From contig PAZH01000018.1 of the NCBI GenBank assembly GCA_002716125.1, forward strand, positions 5,827-69,826: a stretch of 64,000 nt of DNA, in the 5' to 3' direction. The stretch comes from Rhodospirillaceae bacterium. Lineage in GTDB: Bacteria; Pseudomonadota; Alphaproteobacteria; UBA8366. Below the pieces are notes generated by a model. It ran no database searches, was not told the origin of the DNA, and saw only the letters and a list, made by a program, of their open reading frames with translations. Shown here one piece after another: positions 25,826 through 35,592 of the stretch. The position numbers and the translations under genes are program-made. Each line of letters begins with the position of its first letter. Position 1 is the stretch's first letter.

Positions 25826-26647
25826 CTATCTTTTCGTTGTTGGCATCGCCGGCACTAGGAAGGCTGGGTCGAGACGCGCTTTGAAAAGGTTGATGCGCCA
25901 GTCGAGATGCGGTCCGGTCGCCCGGCCGCTTGCGCCGACCGTACCGATTTTCTCGCCTTTTCGGACCCGGTCGCCTTCGCGCACATCGATGCGGTCCATG
26001 TGCAGCATGGCCGACGTGAGGCCATGTCCGTGGTCGAGGATAATGGTCCCGCCTGTGTAATACATATCGTGGTGAATCATCGCCACGATGGCGTCGGCGG
26101 GCGAGACGACGGGTGTGCCGGTCGGCGCTGCGATATCAATGCCGTAATGCGGGCGGCGCGGCTTCCCGTTGAGCACGCGCTGGCTGCCGTAGACGCCGGA
26201 AATGCGCCCAATCGCCGGCCACACCCATCCGCTTTCGAATAGATCCTGTGCCGTGTCGCGGGTGCGCGCTTGAGCGATAATCCGGTTCTCCGCCCGGATG
26301 CGATCGTAGACCGCTTTAGGCGGCGTCACCATTTTCGGCGGCAGGCCGTTGATCCGTTGAATCTGATATTCCCGCCGAGCGATATCAAGCTTTCGATATT
26401 TCGTCTGCCCGTCCGCGAATTGAACAGTCACGGCCGACTGCGGTGCTGCATCGCGTGAGAACCCGATGAGGAATCGACCGTTTGGTGAGACGCGGACCGG
26501 CCGGCCTTCGAAGGTCACCGTTGCGCCGGGCGTTGTCGTTCCCCAGACCAAACCGCCTTGGACAAAATTTCCTTTGAGTTCGAGCTCTGTGGCGACCGAA
26601 CTGTTTGCCCAGGCCAGACCAAGAAGAATGGCAAAGACCGTCCTCAA
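25826..26647 (-). CDS. M23-family peptidase (LytM domain), exported
   Basis: A 273-residue exported protein with a signal peptide (about 1-19) and a C-terminal M23/LytM domain. Zinc-site residues H167 and D171 (RPHYGIDIAAP) and H216 (SAMLHMDRI) are present. The last motif reads TGPHLDWRI: the His that normally follows HL in HLH is Asp here, a variant I recall in a proteobacterial subgroup. It probably trims or remodels peptidoglycan, or regulates an amidase if inactive. Translation appears to begin at TTG 26647 inside the xseA stop (TTGA overlap), which implies coupling to xseA. Confidence 0.85.
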   Translation of the reverse strand: MRTVFAILLGLAWANSSVATELELKGNFVQGGLVWGTTTPGATVTFEGRPVRVSPNGRFLIGFSRDAAPQSAVTVQFADGQTKYRKLDIARREYQIQRINGLPPKMVTPPKAVYDRIRAENRIIAQARTRDTAQDLFESGWVWPAIGRISGVYGSQRVLNGKPRRPHYGIDIAAPTGTPVVSPADAIVAMIHHDMYYTGGTIILDHGHGLTSAMLHMDRIDVREGDRVRKGEKIGTVGASGRATGPHLDWRINLFKARLDPAFLVPAMPTTKR

Positions 26648-28206
26648 AGCAGACTGCCTTGACGTTTGTCGTCTTTAGGCGCGGCGGGTTTTTTCTTTTT
26701 GGCCGGTGTCGCCGCTTTACTGCCCGTCACGACGGCATGTGCGTTGCCATCGCTGAAGCGCATCTCGACCGCGTCGTTCGTCTTGAGCGATTTGGCGGCG
26801 GTGACCGTATTTCCGGCATCGTCGACGACGACCGCAAAGCCACGTTCCATGACCCGTTCGAACGAATAGCTCTCGAGCAAATCGCCGAACCGGCTCCAGC
26901 GATTCGATGCGTCCTTCATCGCAAGTGTCACGGCGGCGGCGGAGCGTCGACCCAACTCTTCGGTTGCTTTGGAATGGATGTCCAATTGCCGCTGGACCGG
27001 AACCGACGAAAGACGGTTTCCGGCCTGTGCAGCGCGGTCGTGGATACGGCGCTCAAAGTGCGACCAGGCCGTCGTCATCGCCTGGGATTCGCGGGTCAAT
27101 CTATCCGCTGCGTCGTCGACCAGTTGTTTGGGGCTTCGCAGACGCGCGGCGAAGTTTTCGACTTTTTGGCGGCGGAGGGTCTCGCCCGTCCGGACGCTCA
27201 TCCTCAACCGCTCGCTTAGGTCGTCGAGGCGTTGTTCGTTGCTTCGCAAGAGAGCGACCGGATCGGGTAAACCGCGCGCCAATCCTTCGACCCGTATGCG
27301 CTGCTCTTCGAGCAATCTGCCGAGACCGCTGACCATCCGGCGTGAATCGTCGAGAACCTGTGCAAGCAGATCGGTGCGGACAGGCACGGCCATCTCCGCC
27401 GCGGCAGTCGGCGTTGGTGCGCGCCGGTCGGCGGCGTGATCGATTAAGGTGACATCGGTTTCGTGGCCGACCGCGGAGATGAGTGGAATGGCGGAACTCG
27501 CGGCGGCCCGAACGACGGCTTCTTCGTTAAAGGCCCATAAATCTTCAAGACTGCCGCCGCCGCGGGCGACGATTAGCAAGTCCGGCCGGGGGACGGTGCC
27601 GCCGGGTTCGATTCGGTTAAAACCCTCGATGGCGGCGGCCACTTGATCTGCGGCCGTCTCGCCCTGCACGAGAACGGGCCAGAGCAAGACATGGCGCGGA
27701 AACCTGTCGGCGAGGCGGTGCAGAATATCGCGAATGACCGCGCCGGTCGGCGATGTGACGACGCCGATGACCTCCGGCAAGAATGGCAACGGTCGCTTCC
27801 GGCTTTCGTCGAAGAGGCCTTCCGCTGCCAGTTTCTTGCGGCGTTCTTCAAGTAATTTGAGGAGGGCGCCTTCGCCGGCCAACTCCATCGACTCGATGAC
27901 CAGTTGGTACTTCGAACGCGCCGCATAGGTCGTCAATTTACCGGTGACGATCACTTCAAGCCCGTCTTCCGGTTGAATGGAAAGACGTCCGGCGACACCG
28001 CGCCAGCAGACCCCGTCGATCACCGAGGAATCGTCCTTCAATGTCATGTAGAGATGACCGGAGCCGGCGCGTTTAAAGCCGGAAACTTCGCCGCGTACCC
28101 GAACGTAGGAATACGCGTCTTCGACGGTACGTTTGAGCGCGCGCGAGAGTTCCGAGACCGAATACTCGGGTAAATTCTGGGTTGCTGTTGGCGGGTTTTC
28201 GGGCAT
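26644..28206 (-). CDS. xseA: Exodeoxyribonuclease VII large subunit
   Basis: A 520-residue XseA that with XseB degrades single-stranded DNA. The N-terminal OB domain opens with EYSVSELSRALKRTVEDAYSYVRVRGEVSGFKRAGSGHLYMTLKD. The catalytic domain carries GVVTSPTGAVIRDI, ARGGGSLEDLWAFNEE and SAVGHETDVTLIDHAADRRAPTPTAAAE. A long helical segment follows and the tail is Lys/Pro-rich. I start at ATG 28206 because the upstream in-frame extension to 28350 overlaps purD and lacks similarity. It is divergent from purD and coupled to the M23 gene. xseB is not nearby. Confidence 0.95.
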   Translation of the reverse strand: MPENPPTATQNLPEYSVSELSRALKRTVEDAYSYVRVRGEVSGFKRAGSGHLYMTLKDDSSVIDGVCWRGVAGRLSIQPEDGLEVIVTGKLTTYAARSKYQLVIESMELAGEGALLKLLEERRKKLAAEGLFDESRKRPLPFLPEVIGVVTSPTGAVIRDILHRLADRFPRHVLLWPVLVQGETAADQVAAAIEGFNRIEPGGTVPRPDLLIVARGGGSLEDLWAFNEEAVVRAAASSAIPLISAVGHETDVTLIDHAADRRAPTPTAAAEMAVPVRTDLLAQVLDDSRRMVSGLGRLLEEQRIRVEGLARGLPDPVALLRSNEQRLDDLSERLRMSVRTGETLRRQKVENFAARLRSPKQLVDDAADRLTRESQAMTTAWSHFERRIHDRAAQAGNRLSSVPVQRQLDIHSKATEELGRRSAAAVTLAMKDASNRWSRFGDLLESYSFERVMERGFAVVVDDAGNTVTAAKSLKTNDAVEMRFSDGNAHAVVTGSKAATPAKKKKPAAPKDDKRQGSLL

Positions 28207-28270
28207 CTTGAGTATGTGCCTATGATAAGTAGGCTGGCGGTTCGATGCAAAAATTTTGAGCGGGAAAATC

Positions 28271-29560
28271 ATGAAGGTTTTGGTTGTCGGTTCAGGCGGA
28301 CGAGAACATGCATTGTGCTGGTCGATAGCGGCCTCGCCGCTCTGCGACAAACTCTATTGCGCACCGGGCAATGCGGGGATCGCGGCGGAAGCGGAATGCG
28401 TTCCGATTGGCGCCGAAGACGTACCGGCGCTTGTCGACTTTGCGAAGAGTGAAGCGATCGATTTTGTCGTGGTCGGCCCGGAAGCGCCGCTTTGCGCCGG
28501 TCTCGTCGACCGCTTGACCGAGGCTGGCATTAAGGCGTTCGGACCGAGCGCTGCCGCCGCGCAGCTGGAAGGCTCTAAGGGCTTCATGAAGGACCTGTGC
28601 GCCAAATATGACATTCCGACCGCCACCTATGGCCGGTTCTCCGATGCGGAGGCCGCCAAAGCCTATATTCGCGAGAAAGGCGCGCCCATCGTCGTAAAAG
28701 CGGACGGGTTGGCGGCTGGCAAAGGCGTCACGGTTGCGCAGACGCTCGACGAAGCTCTGACCGCAGTCGACGACGCCCTGCTCGACGGCCGTTTTGGTGC
28801 GGCGGGGGCGGAGGGCGTGGTCGAAGAGTTCCTGGCCGGCGAGGAAGTCAGTGTCTTCGCGATTTGCGACGGCAAGACCGCATTGGTGTTGGCCTCCGCA
28901 CAGGATCACAAGGCCGTCTACGATGGCGACAAAGGGCCGAATACTGGCGGCATGGGGGCCTATAGTCCTGCGCCCGTCATGGACGACGACTTGGCGGCGC
29001 GGGTCGAAGCGGAATTCATCAAGCCGACGATGGCGGCGATGGCGGCAGAAGGCTGTCCCTATCAAGGCGTTTTGTTCGCCGGTCTTATGGTCGATGAGAA
29101 GGGCCCAAAACTATTGGAATACAACGTCCGTTTCGGGGACCCGGAATGTCAGGTCTTGATGACGCGTTTGATGTCGGATGTTTTGCCGGCCCTGATCGCC
29201 GCCGCGGACGGCGTCCTCGATACCTTCGATCTTCGTTGGTACGACGATGAAGTTGCGCTCACCGTCGTGATGGCATCCGAAGGTTATCCCGGCGACTACG
29301 AGAAGGGCACTGAGATCAAAGGGATCGATACGGCCATGGCCGCCGATGAAAATGTCATGGTTTTCCACGCGGGAACGGGGCGTGATGAAACCGGGAAATT
29401 GCTGGCAACGGGCGGCCGTGTCCTAAATGTCACCGCGCGCGGTGCGACGGTGAAAGATGCGCAGACGCGGGCCTATGCCGCGATCGATCGTATCGATTGG
29501 CCGAAGGGTTTCTGTCGCCGCGATATCGGTTGGCGCGCGGTGGCGCGAGAAGAAGGATAG
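28271..29560 (+). CDS. purD: Phosphoribosylamine--glycine ligase
   Basis: A 429-residue ATP-grasp enzyme of de novo purine synthesis that joins phosphoribosylamine to glycine. It opens with [17 protein letters not shown] and carries [49 protein letters not shown] and [11 protein letters not shown], all diagnostic. The length is normal. ATG 28271 gives the canonical N terminus; the GTG-like codon at 28256 adds five residues. It is divergent from xseA (64 bases) and precedes the iron alcohol dehydrogenase gene by 31 bases. Confidence 0.96.
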   Translation: MKVLVVGSGGREHALCWSIAASPLCDKLYCAPGNAGIAAEAECVPIGAEDVPALVDFAKSEAIDFVVVGPEAPLCAGLVDRLTEAGIKAFGPSAAAAQLEGSKGFMKDLCAKYDIPTATYGRFSDAEAAKAYIREKGAPIVVKADGLAAGKGVTVAQTLDEALTAVDDALLDGRFGAAGAEGVVEEFLAGEEVSVFAICDGKTALVLASAQDHKAVYDGDKGPNTGGMGAYSPAPVMDDDLAARVEAEFIKPTMAAMAAEGCPYQGVLFAGLMVDEKGPKLLEYNVRFGDPECQVLMTRLMSDVLPALIAAADGVLDTFDLRWYDDEVALTVVMASEGYPGDYEKGTEIKGIDTAMAADENVMVFHAGTGRDETGKLLATGGRVLNVTARGATVKDAQTRAYAAIDRIDWPKGFCRRDIGWRAVAREEG

Positions 29561-29591
29561 CTTTGCACAGCAAGGAATTAGGGGGAATGAG

Positions 29592-30768
29592 ATGTCACAA
29601 GCCGGGCGCATAAATTTTAGCCGTATGGAATCGGTCACATTCGGAAAGCCGGCCGCGGAGGTCGTTGCCGAAGAGGCGTGTAAGGTTGGCGCCGAGCGCG
29701 TCTTTCTAATGGTGTCCAATACACTCAACAATAAAACCGACGAGATTGAGAAGGTACGCCGGGCGCTTGGGAACCTGTGCGCCGGGACCTACGACACCAT
29801 GTCGCCGCACACGCCGCGCGGCGACGTGATTGCCGCAACCCGGATGGCACGTGAGGCGCAGGCGGATTTGATCGTCACGGTCGGGGGGTGGATCGATCAC
29901 CGACGGTGCCAAGGCAGTCCTACTGTGCCTCGCCAACGATATCGATGCGCCTGAAGATATGGACGTCCTAAGCCCGGTTGCACGCCCTGACGGGACAGTG
30001 GGGCCGAGGCCCGAGGTTAAAGCGCCGACAATCAAACAGATCACGGTGCCGACGACGCTTTCGGGCGGTGAGTTCAGCGCGATTTCGGGCGTTACCGACG
30101 AGCGGACGCGTATTAAAGAACTCTTGCGCCACCCGGATATCGTCCCCGCCGCTGTCGTGTTGGATGCGGCCGTGACCGTGCATACGCCAGAATGGCTTTG
30201 GCTTTCGACGGGGATTCGGGCTGTCGACCATTGCGTCGAGGCGATCTGTGCGAATTCGGCTAACCCCTTTGGAGATGCGCAGTTGCTGCAAGGGTTGAAA
30301 CTTCTGACCAGTGGTCTGCCGCGCGTGAAGGCGGCGCCAAACGACCTGGATGCACGGCTCGACTGTCAGATGGGAACGTGGCTGTCTATGGGCGCGCTCG
30401 CGACGGGGACCCCGATGGGGGCGAGCCATGGAATCGGCTATGTGCTGGGCGCCGCCTTTGACGTCCCCCACGGCCATACCTCCTGCATCATGCTACCAGC
30501 GGTCATGCAGTGGAATAAATCGGCGAATGCCGATCGGCAGGCGCTGGTTGCCGAAGCCATGGGCAGTGCCGACGAAGACGCCGGCGGGTTGCTCGACCGG
30601 TTTATCGGTGGCCTCGGAATGCCGAGAAGCTCGAGTGCTGTCGAGATCGGTCCGGAGAATTTCGAGATGATCTCGGAACAAGCAATGGGAACGCCGTGGG
30701 TGCCGCTGAATCCACGCCCGATAGACGGGCCGGCGCAGGTAAGGGAAATACTTGAAATCGCCGCCTAG
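29592..30768 (+). pseudogene. Iron-containing alcohol dehydrogenase, frameshifted
   Basis: An approximately 390-residue group III (iron) alcohol dehydrogenase split by one extra G in a six-G run at 29883-29888. Frame one ends ADLIVTVGG and then diverges. Removing one G continues as GGSITDGAKAVLLCLANDIDAPEDMDVL, which joins the second frame. The metal site is complete downstream: D/H in AVDHCVEAIC, H in GASHGIGY and H in VPHGHTSCIMLP. TTLSGGEFSA is the nucleotide/substrate loop. ATG 29592 follows AGGGGGAATGAG. Relatives include maleylacetate reductases and general aldehyde reductases. The broken homopolymer makes a sequencing error likely. Confidence 0.82.
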
Positions 30769-31697
30769 GGGGCGTGGCGGGCCGACCAAAGCGTCCAAAT
30801 GCCGTTGATCGTCGCAATGGCGCCGTCAATATGTTGATACGTAAGATTAAGGCGCGTCATGGCGGTGCCGTATAGCGCAGATAGCTCTTCGCTGCCGACC
30901 ACGAGAATCCCTTCGGCGTCGGCAGCGTACATTTTTGATAAGCTGCGGACTTCATGACCGATCAGGAGACCTGACAGGTAATCGGTCTGCGCGCTTTCCG
31001 TGAGCCTTCCGAAGAGCCCGTTCGCGCGGACGGCGAATAGATGGGCCAATAAGCCGCCCTCGCCGGCGGCGGCATCGACACCTTCCAGAAAGGCCTTTTT
31101 GTCGTGAGCGGACGTCTTGTTCATGAGGGCGCCGAGGATCGAGTGATCGCGCATAACCTGAAAAACTTCGCCGGTCATGGCGGTTGTGAAATCAACAAGT
31201 TGACCGTTTTCGACCTTCGCCCATTTGCTGTGCGTACCGGGCAAGCACAAGATACCGGAGTCGCGCCCCGATTGGCCAATCGCGCCAAAGATTTGGACTT
31301 CTTCGCCTCGCATAACGTCATTGCGTGTCGATGCTGGCGCTAAAGAGATGCCCGGGACAATCGAACAGTTTTCAGCACCGGGCGCCGGTATGAGCGCGGA
31401 GACGAGGTCGTCTTGCCGGACAGGGCAGGTGACGTAGGGTGCTTCGTGCCAACCTTGACGGCTGCCGATCATACCGGACATCAAGACCGGGAGCTCGTGG
31501 ACAGGTTTGTCACGCCAATCCTTGATGAATTCATGGAACGATTCCGCAAATCTTTTCGGATCGAGATTCAAGATACCGCGGTCGTCCCGCCGCGTGTCCA
31601 AGACATTGCCGTTCTCGTCGAGAAGGTAAGCGCGTCGGTTGGTTGTGCCCCAATCGATAACGATGAGACTTGCGTTCTCTGTCACACTCGGCGTCAT
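30765..31697 (-). CDS. dgoK: 2-dehydro-3-deoxygalactonokinase (DgoK family)
   Basis: A 310-residue sugar-acid kinase of the ASKHA fold that phosphorylates 2-keto-3-deoxygalactonate in the De Ley-Doudoroff galactose route. LIVIDWGTTNRRAYLLDENG is the N-terminal phosphate loop, and MSGMIGSRQGWHEAPYVTCP and LCLPGTHSKWAKVENGQL are DgoK signatures. I start at ATG 31697; the upstream extension to 31847 overlaps the divergent aldolase. The usual partner DgoA aldolase is not next to it. A class II aldolase is divergently placed 64 bases away and may share regulation. The stop shares CTAG with the convergent dehydrogenase. Confidence 0.88.
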   Translation of the reverse strand: MTPSVTENASLIVIDWGTTNRRAYLLDENGNVLDTRRDDRGILNLDPKRFAESFHEFIKDWRDKPVHELPVLMSGMIGSRQGWHEAPYVTCPVRQDDLVSALIPAPGAENCSIVPGISLAPASTRNDVMRGEEVQIFGAIGQSGRDSGILCLPGTHSKWAKVENGQLVDFTTAMTGEVFQVMRDHSILGALMNKTSAHDKKAFLEGVDAAAGEGGLLAHLFAVRANGLFGRLTESAQTDYLSGLLIGHEVRSLSKMYAADAEGILVVGSEELSALYGTAMTRLNLTYQHIDGAIATINGIWTLWSARHAP

Positions 31698-31761
31698 GGG
31701 TGTAATTTGTACGGCGTGACGCGTTCGCGTTCTAGGAGAGTTTACGTTGGGAGGCGAATGA

Positions 31762-32490
31762 ATGGACGTACGACAGGAAGCGCGGGAGGATTTGGCGGCG
31801 GTCTTGCGTTGGTCGTGTCGGCTTGGATTGAACGAAGGGGTCGACAATCACTATAGCGTCTTGGTGCCGGGGACCGACGACCGTTTCATCATCAACCCCC
31901 ATCGTCGCCATTGGTCTGATATCCGGGCATCGGATTTAGTGGAAGTCGACGCCGACGGGAACTTGGTCGTGGGTGATGAGCCGCCGGAGCCGACGGCTTT
32001 TTTCATCCACTGGCGCATCCATGTGAATTGTCCGCATGCGCGCGCGATCCTCCATACGCATATGCCTTATGCGACATCCTTGACGGCAATTGCTGGTGCA
32101 CGGCTCGAGCCGATCGTTCAGCCAGCGCTAAAGTTTCACAATCAAATTGCCTACGATGATGCCTATAACGGGCTCGCGACGGATGTCGAAGAAGGCGATC
32201 GGCTGGCCGGTGCGCTGAAAGACAAACGGGTCGCCATGCTCGCCAATCACGGCGTAATTGCCACCGGGCCGAGCGTCGCCCATGCCTTCAACGATCTCTA
32301 CTACCTGGAGCGTGCCGCGCAAGCACAGGTGATTGCGCTTTCTACGGGTCTGGAACTGCAACGCATTCCACAGGATGTCTGTGCACGGACTTTCGAGCAG
32401 ATGCAGGCGGATCGCGACGACCAATCGGTCCGGCACCTTGACGAGATCAAACGGATTCTCGACAAGAAAGAACCGGACTACCGGGATTGA
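31762..32490 (+). CDS. Class II aldolase/adducin-family protein
   Basis: A 242-residue member of the zinc-dependent class II aldolase/adducin family (FucA, AraD-type). The zinc histidines appear as ILHTHMPYATSL and as the late His in MLANHGVIATG. NEGVDNHYSVLVPG replaces the usual EGTSGNISVR phosphate loop, so the substrate may not be a simple sugar phosphate. The start ATG 31762 has a strong GGGAGG site. It is divergent from dgoK and convergent with the chemoreceptor gene, whose stop abuts at 32491. Sugar-acid catabolism is a reasonable but unproved context. Confidence 0.88.
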   Translation: MDVRQEAREDLAAVLRWSCRLGLNEGVDNHYSVLVPGTDDRFIINPHRRHWSDIRASDLVEVDADGNLVVGDEPPEPTAFFIHWRIHVNCPHARAILHTHMPYATSLTAIAGARLEPIVQPALKFHNQIAYDDAYNGLATDVEEGDRLAGALKDKRVAMLANHGVIATGPSVAHAFNDLYYLERAAQAQVIALSTGLELQRIPQDVCARTFEQMQADRDDQSVRHLDEIKRILDKKEPDYRD

Positions 32491-34557
32491 CTACGCGGTC
32501 GTACCGCGACGTAACTCGGAGACGAAATCGTCGGCCCCTGTCCGTAGATTGTCGCGCAGTTGATAGAGATCGTCGACCGACCACATAACCTCGATGGCGG
32601 CCCCCGCCGAAACCGCAGCCGACTGGCAGACAGCGGAAATTTCCTCCGTCGCTGTTTGGGCTTCGCCGGAGATGATTTGCATCGTGCTGGAAATCTGCGA
32701 CGCCGTGGCTGATTGTTCTTCGACCGCCGCAGCGATCGCGGCGACGACTTCGTCAGCGGTGCGGATCGATTCCTCGATCCCGCGGATGCTGCTGACTGCA
32801 ACGCCCGTCTGTTCTTGGACGTCGCGAATCTGCTCTGAGATTTTCGAAGTGGCGTTTTCGGTCTGTACCGAGAGATTTTTGACTTCGGCGGCAACAACCG
32901 CGAAGCCTTTACCTGCGTCGCCGGCACGCGCGGCTTCGATCGTCGCGTTCAAGGCAAGCAAGTTGGTTTGACCCGCGATGTCGTTGATCAGTTGAACGAC
33001 GCTGCCAATTTCCTGCGACGCCATCTGCAGGGTTTCAATTCGGGTGGCCGCATCGTCGACTTCGTGGACGACCGCTCGCATTGTCGACGTCGTTTCCGCA
33101 ACACGCGCGGAGATTTCCTGAATGGTCGAGGACAGCTCGCTGCCAGTTTGGGCAACCGTATCGACCTCTTGCGATGTCGTGATGGTCGCTTCGGCGACCG
33201 CGAGGCTTCGGTTGCCACCCTGTTCCGATTTCTTGCCCAGACTCTCGGAAACGTTGGCCAATTGCGAACAGTGGTTGGTGAGGCTCTGCACCGTCATACC
33301 GATGGACTGTTCGAAACTCGCCGTCAGGTCGGTCAACATCGAGGAGCGTTCGTGTTCCGCCTTCTTCTGTAGGTTTTGGGTCTTCTCCTCCAAAGCCACG
33401 CGTTCCTCCGCGTTCTTTCGGAACCCTTCAAGGGATTTCGCGATGGCGCCGAATTCGTCGGTGCGATCTTGCATCGCAACCTCGAAATTGAAGCGGCCGG
33501 AGCTCAATGTGTTGATATCCGAGGTGATGGCGTTCAAACCGCGCGTGATACGCACCCCGACGAAGATACCGATCGCTGCGGCAATGATAAGCAGGATGGT
33601 GTCGATCACGATCAAATTGCGCTGATCGTTTGCGACCTCTTCCGCCAAGCGGTTCGCGGCTTTGATCGCATGCTCGCCGATATTCCGTGCGACGGCATAA
33701 ATGAGGTTTATTCGCTTGGTGGCGATATCGAACCAGGCCTTGCCGCTAATCCCTTGAGCGTCTCTTGTATCCGGCAGTGCATGAAGCACTTTCCGCCATT
33801 CGATGACTTTTTCGACATCTGGGCCCTGCACCGTTTCGTCGAACAATGCGCGTTGTTCCTTGCCGGCGAAACTCCGGAATTCCCCTAGGAAAGCTTCTTC
33901 CGCCGCGAATTTCCCGTAGTAAAGATTAAATTGCGGTGCGGAAAATTTCCCTTTGGCGATATTGTTCAGCAGCGCAGTGCCGATCGCGCGTTCGAGGCCG
34001 GACGCCTCCTTGGCTTCCACGAGTGCCACATACGGTAGGAGATCATGCGTTAATTCTTGCGAAGGGCTGCTCTCCACAGCTTTCGAGATGATTGTAATTA
34101 AGGTCTTAATGATGGACGTGTAGAACTTTACGTTCGCGGGTACGGCAATCTCTCTCCCATCGACAGCCGAACGGTGCGGTGCGATCCCGTCGATTTGCTG
34201 TTTCAGCTCATCAACCAACTCGTCGATTTCCGCACTCAGGGTGCGAATTCTTGTGTCCTCGACGACAGAGAAGAAATTCGCGACCCGCGGGTCGGAGAGG
34301 CCGCGCTGTTCGTCGACGGCGCTCCGATTGATATCGTTATAACCGGACGTGATAAGGCCGACGGTCTTGCCGCGCTCTTTCTGGAGTTCGTGGATTAGTT
34401 CGCTCGCAACGATGCTGACCTTGGCGAGCGGTAACAGGATCTCGAACTGACGCGAGGTTTCGCGTTTGTCCAAAATACTGACCGCACTTGTGACGATCAG
34501 GCCGATTAGTGGAACGGCGAGCATAATGATGATTTGAGCGCGTAGAGTCTTGAACAT
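32491..34557 (-). CDS. Methyl-accepting chemotaxis protein with NIT sensor domain
   Basis: A 688-residue chemoreceptor. TM1 is at about 9-28, followed by a periplasmic all-helical nitrate/nitrite-sensing (NIT) type domain at about 30-310 that contains the [11 protein letters not shown] signature. TM2 is at about 315-336, then HAMP (337-390) and the cytoplasmic signalling domain with the conserved hairpin around [21 protein letters not shown]. It would signal through CheA/CheW; none of those genes are nearby. ATG 34557 has GGGGAGCC upstream; the 15-residue extension to 34602 is unlikely. No C-terminal CheR pentapeptide is visible. Nitrate sensing is a family inference. Confidence 0.92.
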   Translation of the reverse strand: MFKTLRAQIIIMLAVPLIGLIVTSAVSILDKRETSRQFEILLPLAKVSIVASELIHELQKERGKTVGLITSGYNDINRSAVDEQRGLSDPRVANFFSVVEDTRIRTLSAEIDELVDELKQQIDGIAPHRSAVDGREIAVPANVKFYTSIIKTLITIISKAVESSPSQELTHDLLPYVALVEAKEASGLERAIGTALLNNIAKGKFSAPQFNLYYGKFAAEEAFLGEFRSFAGKEQRALFDETVQGPDVEKVIEWRKVLHALPDTRDAQGISGKAWFDIATKRINLIYAVARNIGEHAIKAANRLAEEVANDQRNLIVIDTILLIIAAAIGIFVGVRITRGLNAITSDINTLSSGRFNFEVAMQDRTDEFGAIAKSLEGFRKNAEERVALEEKTQNLQKKAEHERSSMLTDLTASFEQSIGMTVQSLTNHCSQLANVSESLGKKSEQGGNRSLAVAEATITTSQEVDTVAQTGSELSSTIQEISARVAETTSTMRAVVHEVDDAATRIETLQMASQEIGSVVQLINDIAGQTNLLALNATIEAARAGDAGKGFAVVAAEVKNLSVQTENATSKISEQIRDVQEQTGVAVSSIRGIEESIRTADEVVAAIAAAVEEQSATASQISSTMQIISGEAQTATEEISAVCQSAAVSAGAAIEVMWSVDDLYQLRDNLRTGADDFVSELRRGTTA

Positions 34558-34778
34558 AGCAGGCTCCCCGGAGATCGGCCTTGCGTGCCGAAACTCGGTC
34601 ATTGTGTTGCCTGGGTTCTACTAGACGCGGTTGTGTGCCCGCCGACCCAGTTTATCCATACTCGCCAAACGTTTCGCAATTTATGCGACAAAAACATTAC
34701 ACATTTATTAACAATTATGAAACCGTGCCGATTGGCTATTCGCCAAATCCTATAACTTCCCTATGTCTTTTAGTGTCG

Positions 34779-34796
34779 ACGCCGCGCCTGCGGCGT
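34779..34796 (+). other. Stem-loop ahead of the 34830 hydrolase operon
   Basis: ACGCCGC-GCCT-GCGGCGT is a perfect 7-bp stem with a 4-base loop, 34 bases before the 34830 start. No T tract follows, so it is more likely a leader hairpin or protein site than a terminator. The rest of the 272-base gap (34558-34778) is AT-rich and probably holds the two divergent promoters. Confidence 0.35.
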
Positions 34797-34829
34797 TCTG
34801 TTTGATATCTCTTTGAAGACGAGGCATGG

Positions 34830-35588
34830 ATGGATCAGATCAACGTCGCTGGGATCGAAATGGACCTTGAAGTGCAGGGCGAGGGTCCGCCGTTGCTGTA
34901 TTTGCATCCGGAGCATTACGCGCATTTGCATGCGCCCTTCCTGTCGAAGCTCTCGGAGGATCGTAAGGTCTATGCGGCGCGCCATCCCGGTTTCGACGGT
35001 CGTCGCCCGCCGGGCGATTTCCGGCGTGTCGATGACCTGGCCTATCTCTATCTAAATTTGCTCGATCAACTCGACCTTTCCAACGTGATGGTCCTTGGGG
35101 CTTCGTTCGGTGGCTGGATCGGCCTTGAAATGGCGGTGCGGAACACGGCACGAATAAGCAACCTGTCGTTGATCGCGCCGCTTGGTGTAAAGCTTGGCGG
35201 GCGCGATGAACGTGACTTCGCCGACCTGGCGGCGTTGCCGGATGACCAAGCGATGAGCGCCCTGTTCTCGGGAAAAGGCGCCGATCTCGGATCCTTTAGC
35301 GATGCGCAGCTGATCGAGGTGGCGCAGGACCGTCAGTACCTCGCCTATTACGCCTGGAAGCCTTATCTCCACAATCCATCGTTGGCGCGTTGGCTGCAGC
35401 GTATCGACGTGCCGGTCCACCTTCTATGGGGAGAGGAAGATGGTTATGTGACAGCGGCGTACGCCAGGCGTCTTGTGGACCGGGTCCCCGATGCTTCATT
35501 GCACATGATCCCCGGTGCGGGCCACTACCCGCAGATCGAGAAAATGGATGAAACGCTTTCCGCCATAACGGCCGGGCTCGGAGGTTAG
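34830..35588 (+). CDS. Alpha/beta hydrolase
   Basis: A 252-residue alpha/beta hydrolase with a complete triad: nucleophile S92 in VLGASFGGWIG, acid D204 in LLWGEEDGYV and H232 in PGAGHYPQIE. No signal peptide is visible, so it is cytoplasmic. The luciferase-like oxidoreductase gene starts 4 bases after its stop and the AA_synth gene follows, making a three-gene unit. A hydrolase next to a flavin monooxygenase recalls ring-cleavage pathways such as the Rut pyrimidine pathway. Which ester, amide or C-C bond it cleaves is unknown. Confidence 0.88.
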   Translation: MDQINVAGIEMDLEVQGEGPPLLYLHPEHYAHLHAPFLSKLSEDRKVYAARHPGFDGRRPPGDFRRVDDLAYLYLNLLDQLDLSNVMVLGASFGGWIGLEMAVRNTARISNLSLIAPLGVKLGGRDERDFADLAALPDDQAMSALFSGKGADLGSFSDAQLIEVAQDRQYLAYYAWKPYLHNPSLARWLQRIDVPVHLLWGEEDGYVTAAYARRLVDRVPDASLHMIPGAGHYPQIEKMDETLSAITAGLGG

Positions 35589-35592
35589 TTCG

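Noticed and set aside
31762-32490. Assignment as the DgoA partner of dgoK
   Set aside because: The protein is a zinc class II aldolase, not the class I KDPGal aldolase DgoA, and it is divergent from dgoK.
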